Notes under the pieces: generated by a model
The model's input: the letters and a program-made list of their open reading frames with translations, nothing else
The model's database searches: none
What the model was told of the DNA's origin: nothing
Position numbers and translations under genes: made by a program
From: a virus
Reading direction: 5' to 3' (one strand)
DNA length: 20,713 nucleotides
IMG/VR virus record: IMGVR_UViG_3300047189_000004
Location: 1 to 20,713 of that record
In this document: positions 12,695 through 18,340 of the stretch, one piece after another
Numbering within the stretch: the first letter of the stretch is position 1
Layout of the letters: the number at the start of each line of letters is the position of its first letter

Positions 12695-13494
12695 GCTGCC
12701 TTCAGTGCCGCGATCATGTCGTCGGCCGTCGGCAGCACGTCGTTCCAGCCGTCGACACAAAAGGGATGATAGGGAGCCAAGTCCGCGCCTTCCTTGTCCA
12801 CAATCTTCCTTGTGCCGGGAGGCCCGATAGCGGCGTTACAGATCTCACACGTCGGATCGCCATCCTCGCCACGCACGAGCTCCACCTTCGAGATGAACGG
12901 CATGGCGTCGGTGATGGCCTTGCGGTCGCACGTCCACGCCGTGTTGACCTCGTTGACGTAGAGTCGCCGCACGTTGAAGGCCAGGTTGTCCTTGCCCTGT
13001 TCCGTGAGCGACGCGGCGAGCGTATCTTCGACCTTCTTGAACGACCAGCTCTCGTTGACGCTCTGCTGAATCACGTTCGTGATGGTGTGCTGCGCGCCGT
13101 CCGCATAGTTCCAGAGGGCCTTCGAGAGAGAGAATCCCTCCGTCTCGCGCCACTTCTTGACTTCGGCCAAGGCGACTGAATCGAACCCGCCGCCAAGGAT
13201 ATAGCCGAGCGCCTGCTGCCACGGTGCAGGAAGGGCAATGGGATACTGGGCCAGATAGACCTTGTAGCTCTCTGCCTGGTACTTGTCGGCGAGCGCCAGT
13301 GTCTGCTTGACGAGACTGTCGCACATCCGGATGCCCTGAATGGCGGCCCACGAAGTGAGTGCATCCAGCGCAGTCCGGCCCGTCTTCGTCGTAAGCAGCG
13401 CTCCACCCTGTTTCGCAAGGGCAGAGGCCTGCTCAACGTAGGACTCCACGTAGGCTTGCGTATGCTGCTCTGCGATCTTTCCGAGTTCGTTCAT
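12691..13494 (-). CDS. Minor head protein (MuF/SPP1 gp7-like)
   Basis: A 267-aa protein, coupled to the portal by an ATGA overlap (ATG 13494). N-terminal about 200 residues helical (EQHTQAYVESYVEQASALAK; LSKALWNYADGAQHTITNVI). The C-terminal part holds 'LYVNEVNTAWTCDRKAI', then GDPTCEICNAAIG and PYHPFCVDGWNDVLP. The CxxC...HPxC end is the probable metal site typical of the phage Mu F-like minor head domain. These proteins bind portal and coat and are present in a few copies in the capsid. Order portal - MuF - scaffold - coat supports the call. Confidence 0.8.
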   Translation of the reverse strand: MNELGKIAEQHTQAYVESYVEQASALAKQGGALLTTKTGRTALDALTSWAAIQGIRMCDSLVKQTLALADKYQAESYKVYLAQYPIALPAPWQQALGYILGGGFDSVALAEVKKWRETEGFSLSKALWNYADGAQHTITNVIQQSVNESWSFKKVEDTLAASLTEQGKDNLAFNVRRLYVNEVNTAWTCDRKAITDAMPFISKVELVRGEDGDPTCEICNAAIGPPGTRKIVDKEGADLAPYHPFCVDGWNDVLPTADDMIAALKAA

Positions 13495-14849
13495 GGTATG
13501 ATATTCGGCAGCTTGAAGATGGAGGTCGCGGCGTCCTGCTGTTCCTTCTGCCGCTCAGCGATGATGGTGTCGATCTGCGTCTGGTTCATGCCCTGCCTGC
13601 GCAGGAGCTCAGCCTGCGAGATCGCACCGGCGCTATAGAGTTTCAGGTCGGTATCAATGTTCGACTGGACAAACGGGTCTTCCCATTCGACGTGCACCGG
13701 GATGACGTTCTGGGTCCGCACTTTGAGAATGAGACTGAATACGCGCGCCCAGGCAGAACCGAGCGTGGTCTGTGCCTCATAGACCTTGTCGATGAGTGGG
13801 CCGCTCATTTCCTGCATCGCGACGCCAGAGGGAGCCGCTTTCGGGTCCAGATAACTCATGGGCGTGGCCGTCACGCGTGCCAGGTGGTCGATGCGCTTGT
13901 CCACGGAGTTCCACATGTCAGCCATGTCCTGCGGGGGGATGACGGTCAGACTGGCCTTCTCGTTGTCTAGCATCCACGCGCCCCACACTTCCCGGGAGAG
14001 GCCGTCAGGGTTCTTCTTCAAGAACTCGTCACTGTCGATCCCAAAGACCGCCAGCTGTTGGCCGCCGTTGAAGTACGATCGGATCATCGCGTCCTGCACC
14101 AGGCGGTTGATGTCGTTCTGGATGGGGAGCGCGTTCTCCAATTCGGAAGTCCCGAAGGCCGACAAGCCGATCTTGTTGCGGAAGTGGACGACCGGGATGA
14201 CGCCGAGGTCGTTCTTGACGATCGCTTCCAAGCCGTCGAACGTCCAGCCATGCCAGACGCCACCTTCACCCGACATGCTGTATTCCCGGTGCACGGTCTT
14301 GGCGGTCATGGTGTCGCGACGGACGACGGGCTTCCCCACGAACATCTTGCCGAGTTCTTCTTCGATCCACTGATGCACACACCGAATCGGCTTGAGCTTG
14401 TCGGCGGGCGAGTAGGTCATGTCGATGTCCTGAGATGCCAGCACGCGGACGAAGGCATGCCCTGTCTTTTTGCCGAGCTCGTCATATTCCGGCCAGACGA
14501 CCACGTAGCCGTCGCCGTCGATGCCCGTCATGCGGTGGATCTCCGTGCTCTGCAGTTCCAGCTGGTTGTACTCGTACTCTTCCGTCAGGATCGTCTGATC
14601 GGCGTCCGTCCCGCCTGCATAGCTCTTGAGGTCCAACTTGGCAACCATCGCGTCGACCACCGCCGCGCAGAGGTTGGTCCTGATGCCCAGTCGGCCGGCG
14701 AGTTCCGCCTGAATCTTGAGTGGCAGATAGACCCGATACACGCCCTCATAGGCGTTCTCGTAGAGGGCAATGCGGGACTTGCCGCGCTGAACCGCCAGGG
14801 CTTCGCTGCGACTAAACGACTGCTCGATGACGTCGACTGTCTCAAACAT
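13491..14849 (-). CDS. Portal protein (SPP1 gp6-like)
   Basis: A 452-aa protein forming the dodecameric ring at the packaging vertex. Start ATG 14849 has SD GGAGGGCGGA and overlaps the terminase stop by 8 bp; a longer frame to 14936 would add 29 unlikely residues. Family-typical segments: the N-terminus YRVYLPLKIQAELAGRLGI, a clip/stem 'AFVRVLASQDIDMTYSPADKLKPIRCVHQW', then VIPVVHFRNKIGLSAFGTSE, 'LENALPIQNDINRLVQDAMIRSYFNG', and the wing/crown 'VTATPMSYLDPKAAPSGVAM'. The usual length of this family is about 450-500 aa. Strong identification. Confidence 0.88.
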   Translation of the reverse strand: MFETVDVIEQSFSRSEALAVQRGKSRIALYENAYEGVYRVYLPLKIQAELAGRLGIRTNLCAAVVDAMVAKLDLKSYAGGTDADQTILTEEYEYNQLELQSTEIHRMTGIDGDGYVVVWPEYDELGKKTGHAFVRVLASQDIDMTYSPADKLKPIRCVHQWIEEELGKMFVGKPVVRRDTMTAKTVHREYSMSGEGGVWHGWTFDGLEAIVKNDLGVIPVVHFRNKIGLSAFGTSELENALPIQNDINRLVQDAMIRSYFNGGQQLAVFGIDSDEFLKKNPDGLSREVWGAWMLDNEKASLTVIPPQDMADMWNSVDKRIDHLARVTATPMSYLDPKAAPSGVAMQEMSGPLIDKVYEAQTTLGSAWARVFSLILKVRTQNVIPVHVEWEDPFVQSNIDTDLKLYSAGAISQAELLRRQGMNQTQIDTIIAERQKEQQDAATSIFKLPNIIP

Positions 14850-16479
14850 TCCGCCCTCCATGGCTCTGTCTCTGTGCGTTGGCCTGCGTGAAGCTTCCGT
14901 TGCCAGCGTCGTACAGATCCTCATGCGCGCCGACACCGAGCACGGTCATTTCGTCGAGGAACGGCTCGTTCCACGGGGCAGCTACGAGACACACATTGCC
15001 CGCCTCGGCCGCAGCCAGGAACGCAGCACCGCGCTCGAACTTGTTGCCGGTTGCCCTGTTGCCGTGGAAATCGTAGCCCGGGAGAACCATGCGTGCGTAG
15101 TTGTCGATCGTGTTCGGGCCGCCTGAGCCTGGTTCCTGCTCCATCCACGTGGCCACATGCGACTTGGTAGAGCTGGCGTATTCCGTATCCAGCTGGGCGC
15201 ATTGCTTGACCAACTCCTGGACGTGCATGGGACTCATGCGATCGTTGGTCATGTGTAAGATGTAGAACACGCCGTCCTCCATGCCACCCAGACAGGACGC
15301 GGTATAGTCCGGATCCTTGCCCGGTCTCGGTTCAGTCGCGGCAAGGTCCCAGTAACGGATGAGCTGTTTGATGCCAACGGGCGCAGCGGGCACGATCTTG
15401 AACCATGACCGTTGTGCTAGGGCACCTTCACGCGGGACCGGGTTCTGCTGGTACTGAGCAGAGTACCCGTACGAACCGAGACGTTCCTTCGCGGCGGCGA
15501 GTTCATCAGGGCCTTCGCGTTCCGGCCAGAGAAGATCGCCTTCCTTGCGTTCGATGATCTCACCTGACAGAGGGAAGATGATGCGTTCGTCGTGCTCGGC
15601 CGTCGTCGGGATGGTCAGGAAGGTCCAGTCGTCATGCTGTCGCGTGGCCTGGATGTGGCCGATCAGGTCCTCCGTATGGAGGCGCTGCATGATAACGACA
15701 ATGGCGTCCTCCTTTTTGTTGTCGAGGCGGTCATAGAAGCTGCGGTCGAAGAAGGTGTTGGCGGCGTCGCGGTAAGCTTCACTGTCGCCATGCACAGCAG
15801 CCACTAAGTCGTCAGCCACGAGGAAGTTGCCGCCGAAACCAGTCACGTTTGAGCCCACCGTCATGGCGCGCATGACGCCCATCGCCGTGTTGGAGTATTC
15901 CGTCTTGAGATTATTGTCGCCCGCCAACTGGACCTTATCGCCCCAGCGTTCCAGGAACCATTGTGAGAGCAGAATGGCGCGACGGTCGAGGGAGTGCTTC
16001 GTGCTCAGCGATTCGGAATGAGACGCGAAGAGGAACCGTGCGGCCGGGTGCAGTGCCCAGTGCCAGGTCGGCCACATGATCGACACGAGGGTCGACTTCA
16101 TGCACCGCGGCTCGATCTCGATCGCGAGGCGCTTGATCTGGTGGAGGCTGACCGCTTGCAGATGTTCGCAGATATACCCGATGTGCCAGTTCTCAATATA
16201 TTCCGTGTCTGGGTTGATGATGTGCCAGGCGCGGGCAGTGAACTCGGACAGCGAACGCCCGCAGAGCTCGGCTTCGAGGTCGGCTTGATGTTCGACCAAG
16301 AAGTTCAGGGCAGCGGCGTTGTCGATGTGCGAAAAGTCACCTTTGTGAACCAGGGAGGCGGCGTGCGCTGCGCTCTGCGAACGACTTCCATTTTTCGCAG
16401 CGTAAACTCTCGAGGCCAGTGTCATAGCGAGACCTGGAACCCGCCATCCATGCGGTGCGTTCCTGCGGAATGCGAACAT
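14842..16479 (-). CDS. Terminase large subunit
   Basis: ATPase and nuclease that cuts concatemers and drives DNA into the procapsid. From ATG 16479 it has 545 aa. The ATPase contains Walker A-like EIEPRCMKSTLVSI (about residues 121-134), Walker B FLVADDLVA (about 219-228) and the coupling motif VVIMQRLHTEDL. The nuclease begins at RYWDLAATEP (about 374) with DPDYTA, followed by an acidic C-terminal site near EPFLDEMTVLG. Start choice is uncertain: neither 16479 nor 16425 has a strong SD, and the frame is open further upstream over the small-terminase gene (to 16599). The Walker A lacks the usual GxGKST glycines (PRCMKST), as in several phage terminases. Its stop overlaps the portal start. Confidence 0.88.
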   Translation of the reverse strand: MFAFRRNAPHGWRVPGLAMTLASRVYAAKNGSRSQSAAHAASLVHKGDFSHIDNAAALNFLVEHQADLEAELCGRSLSEFTARAWHIINPDTEYIENWHIGYICEHLQAVSLHQIKRLAIEIEPRCMKSTLVSIMWPTWHWALHPAARFLFASHSESLSTKHSLDRRAILLSQWFLERWGDKVQLAGDNNLKTEYSNTAMGVMRAMTVGSNVTGFGGNFLVADDLVAAVHGDSEAYRDAANTFFDRSFYDRLDNKKEDAIVVIMQRLHTEDLIGHIQATRQHDDWTFLTIPTTAEHDERIIFPLSGEIIERKEGDLLWPEREGPDELAAAKERLGSYGYSAQYQQNPVPREGALAQRSWFKIVPAAPVGIKQLIRYWDLAATEPRPGKDPDYTASCLGGMEDGVFYILHMTNDRMSPMHVQELVKQCAQLDTEYASSTKSHVATWMEQEPGSGGPNTIDNYARMVLPGYDFHGNRATGNKFERGAAFLAAAEAGNVCLVAAPWNEPFLDEMTVLGVGAHEDLYDAGNGSFTQANAQRQSHGGRNV

Positions 16480-16495
16480 CGAAACACGAAGGGCG

Positions 16496-17059
16496 TCACT
16501 GTTGCCCTTTGAGTTTGTCGACCAGGCTGAGAGCAGATGCCAGGTCGGAGATGGACGCCTTGCTGAGGTCAACCTTGACGTTGCCCTCCGGCTTGTCACC
16601 GAGTGCTACCTTGCCAACGTCCTGGGCGATGCGAACCGCCTGTGCGATGTCCTTGGCAGCCCTCTGGATCACCACCTGGTTCCCGAGCTTGTCCAGGACC
16701 TTCTGCCCTTCCAGCTCGTCGTCGACCAACGTAAGGATGCGGTGTGCGTAGTCCAGACACGTGGTGTCGAAGGTGGCGCCTTCATTGGCGACCATTTCCG
16801 ACTTCTTTTGAGTCGTCTGCTCATCGACGCGGGCAAGGAACCGTTCGCGCTGGACGTCCCATTGTTCCTTCTTGACTTTAAGACACATCGTCGTGGGATT
16901 GATGCCGTACTTATGGCACAAATCTGCCTGGCTAACCGGAGACGTGGCGTTTGTGTATTGTTTGTGTATTCTTTGCCAATCGATAGTATTACGAGTATGC
17001 TTGACAGCTGCTTTCTGTACCTTGATTGACTTCTTCGGGCTGACAGGTAATTGTCCCAT
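16496..17059 (-). CDS. Terminase small subunit
   Basis: A 187-aa protein from ATG 17059 that recognises the packaging start on viral DNA. Basic N-terminus (SPKKSIKVQKAAVKHTRNTI) followed by a helix-turn-helix (VSQADLCHKYGINPTTMCLK), a middle helix pair (TTCLDYAHRILTLVDDELEG), and a C-terminal about 50 residues 'VRIAQDVGKVALGDKPEGNVKVDLSKASISDLASAL'. HTH plus helical oligomerisation core is standard for phage TerS. It lies directly before the large subunit. Its ATG overlaps the stop of a candidate 44-aa ORF as TGATG. Confidence 0.8.
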   Translation of the reverse strand: MGQLPVSPKKSIKVQKAAVKHTRNTIDWQRIHKQYTNATSPVSQADLCHKYGINPTTMCLKVKKEQWDVQRERFLARVDEQTTQKKSEMVANEGATFDTTCLDYAHRILTLVDDELEGQKVLDKLGNQVVIQRAAKDIAQAVRIAQDVGKVALGDKPEGNVKVDLSKASISDLASALSLVDKLKGQQ

Positions 17060-17193
17060 CAGGGCAGCTCCAATAGATTCACCCAGTGCGGGATCGAGCT
17101 GCGATGTCCGCGCAGCTTAAGCCGGAAGGAGGTAAAGGCCGTGCTCAATGAGCCAATCCCGCGGGTGTATGAGGAAAGTCGACGAATTCGCAC
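17059..17193 (-). CDS. Candidate 44-aa leader ORF before small terminase
   Basis: GTG at 17193 lies 6 nt after an AGGAGG SD; the frame runs 44 codons and stops at TGA 17061-17059, overlapping the terminase ATG (TGATG). Product RIRRLSSYTRGIGSLSTAFT followed by SFRLKLRGHRSSIPHWVNLL: basic, no known family. The SD and GTG lie wholly inside the 3' arm of the 15-bp inverted repeat, so in the transcript they would be hidden. It could be a translational leader that couples terminase synthesis to unfolding of the hairpin. A short ORF of this size may be chance; the overlap geometry is the support. Confidence 0.4.
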   Translation of the reverse strand: MRIRRLSSYTRGIGSLSTAFTSFRLKLRGHRSSIPHWVNLLELP

Positions 17194-17269
17194 TACAAGC
17201 CTCCTGCCGAGACGTCACGGGTAGCACCGGCCAAACCGTGGACATCTGTGGTGACAGGAGGCTTGTAGT
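17192..17269 (-). promoter_or_regulatory. 15-bp perfect inverted repeat, possible RNA switch or packaging/protein site
   Basis: ACTACAAGCCTCCTG (17192-17206, plus strand) and its exact reverse complement (17255-17269) are separated by 48 bp. On the minus-strand transcript, U.G and C-G pairs extend the helix at both ends. The downstream arm carries an AGGAGG SD and the GTG start (17193-17191), so the folded RNA would block that initiation site. Location just ahead of the small terminase also makes it a candidate for a pac/cos-type or repressor binding site. Confidence 0.6.
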
Positions 17270-17351
17270 ATCCAGGAGGATATGATTGACGGCACGTATC
17301 ACTACGCGACATCATACGCGCGCTTGCATGGTCCGTACCTTTCGTTCTCAA
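17193..17351 (-). CDS. Candidate 52-aa ORF spanning the inverted repeat
   Basis: TTG at 17351 lies 6 nt after TAGGAGG; the frame runs 52 codons to TAG 17195-17193, which overlaps the GTG of the next micro-ORF (TAGTG). Product starts MRTKGTDHASARMMSRSDTC and contains PPGYYKPPVTTDVHGLAG; no family. Translation through both arms of the inverted repeat would melt it. The coding capacity is weakly supported (rare TTG start, no homology known); listed because start, SD and stop geometry fit the tight packing of the operon. Confidence 0.35.
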   Translation of the reverse strand: MRTKGTDHASARMMSRSDTCRQSYPPGYYKPPVTTDVHGLAGATRDVSAGGL

Positions 17352-17385
17352 ACTCGACCTCCTAGATCGGTTGTGCGTCTATAGT

Positions 17386-17979
17386 TTACGCGCTCAGTTT
17401 GGCATTGACAAGCCCCTCCAATGCGCTATTAACGTCACAACCCTCGCCGAACGACGGCTGTTTCCCTGGACGTGTTCCACGTTTCAGCACATACATCGCC
17501 TTCGCATGGCAAGCTTCGAGAAACGTTGGGTAGGTGCCGATGTAGTGCTTTCCGACTCGTACCTGGAAAACTGAGTCAATATTCCAGATACTGGGAACGC
17601 CTGTCGCCCGGACCACGGGCTTACGGCGTTTATGTTCTGTGGCTTCCTCCGCCTGGACCTCCGCTGGATCGCGATGGTGCCACCATCCAATTCTAACAGC
17701 GGGACCGAAGGATTCCCTGCCGACTTCGTAGAGCAGATCATATTTGCTACTCAGTCCGATGACGACGGCGCCGACAAACTCGCTGTGTTCTTCCTTGTGT
17801 AACTGTCGACGAAGAGCACGTACGACATTCCGTGCGTTGCCTCCTTGAAATCGTAACCTTGTCAGCCGTCCGCCCCTCGTGATTGTCTTGAAGCCCAACA
17901 CGTGCAAGGGCCTCTTTGACTTTGAGATTGTACTCTCGTACTTCGTCCGCCTCTCGTTCGTCCACGGCTTTCCATTCAT
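17386..17979 (-). CDS. AP2-domain-like DNA-binding protein
   Basis: A 197-aa protein, ATG at 17979 with SD AAGGAAGAGAT. The N-terminal half is basic and beta-rich (LTRLRFQGGNARNVVRALRR). Residues about 128-170 match the AP2 DNA-binding fold: GVPSIWNIDSVFQVRV, GKHYIGTYPTFLEACHAKAM, ending LKRG, i.e. three strands carrying 'f.vrv..khyiGtyptf.EA..A' and a helix. AP2 domains in phages occur in homing endonucleases and in stand-alone regulators. No HNH or GIY-YIG nuclease motif is visible here, so a regulator or a nuclease remnant is possible. It lies between a small coupled gene and the terminase, with a 127-bp gap upstream (17980-18106) in which I see no further gene. Confidence 0.6.
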   Translation of the reverse strand: MNGKPWTNERRTKYESTISKSKRPLHVLGFKTITRGGRLTRLRFQGGNARNVVRALRRQLHKEEHSEFVGAVVIGLSSKYDLLYEVGRESFGPAVRIGWWHHRDPAEVQAEEATEHKRRKPVVRATGVPSIWNIDSVFQVRVGKHYIGTYPTFLEACHAKAMYVLKRGTRPGKQPSFGEGCDVNSALEGLVNAKLSA

Positions 17980-18106
17980 ATCTCTTCCTTCCCGGTGCCT
18001 GACACCAGCTTGCCCTAGCCCTTCATTTCAGTGGCTCAGATGCAGCGCTTTTCGTTGGCCGGTTTTCCATTCGTGGCGCTGCGGTCGTACTCCCTATCCT
18101 ACTGTT

Positions 18107-18340
18107 CTATTGCTCAGAGGGCCTATACCCACGTTCAAGGAAGGCCCTGATCTCCGTAAGACACCCGGCGTCGTAGAGGGTGCCACTCTGCGGGAAGAAG
18201 GCGTAGCGTCGCCAGGGTGAGTACCACTTGATGACGCCCAAGATGGCGAGCCCCTGGAGGTTCCTCACCGCCCAGATGCGCGTCTTGCCAGAACTGCTAT
18301 GCCCGAGCTCGTCAAAGCGCAGGTACGTCTTCTCACTCAT
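18107..18340 (-). CDS. Small conserved-type 77-aa phage protein
   Basis: ATG at 18340 overlaps the stop of the Cys-rich gene (ATGA); a longer frame to 18481 is only its shadow. Sequence: MSEKTYLRFDELGHSSSGKT, then 'RIWAVRNLQGLAILGVIKWYSPWRRYAFFPQSGTLYDAGCLTEIRAFLERGY'. The core 'w.V.n..g...LG.IkWy.pWRrY.FfP...t.yda.CL.eI..Fl' looks like a small family common in phages and metagenomic contigs, of unknown function; I recall the pattern but cannot name a domain. Tight coupling suggests joint function with the Cys-rich protein. Confidence 0.65.
   Translation of the reverse strand: MSEKTYLRFDELGHSSSGKTRIWAVRNLQGLAILGVIKWYSPWRRYAFFPQSGTLYDAGCLTEIRAFLERGYRPSEQ

Larger units (their letters stand above)
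17060..17385. other. 326-bp stretch before small terminase
   Basis: No gene of normal size is evident between the AP2-like stop (17386) and the small-terminase ATG (17059). It holds the two candidate micro-ORFs on the minus strand, the 15-bp inverted repeat and, on the plus strand, two SD-like AGGAGG sites of doubtful meaning. No sigma70-type promoter could be assigned with confidence. Confidence 0.5.

Noticed and set aside
14058-14891. Plus-strand open frame of 277 codons opposite the portal gene
   Set aside because: Antisense shadow of a confidently identified portal protein; no recognisable domain.
17171-17180. GAGGAAAGTC on the plus strand, resembling a conserved RNase P RNA element
   Set aside because: The other conserved RNase P blocks and the required folding are absent nearby; ten bases alone are likely chance.
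17141-17365. Short plus-strand ORFs with good SD sites (GTG 17141 after AAGGAGGT, 23 codons; ATG 17282 after AGGAGG, 27 codons)
   Set aside because: They face against every supported gene, are very short, and one SD is simply part of the inverted-repeat neighbourhood; no other support.
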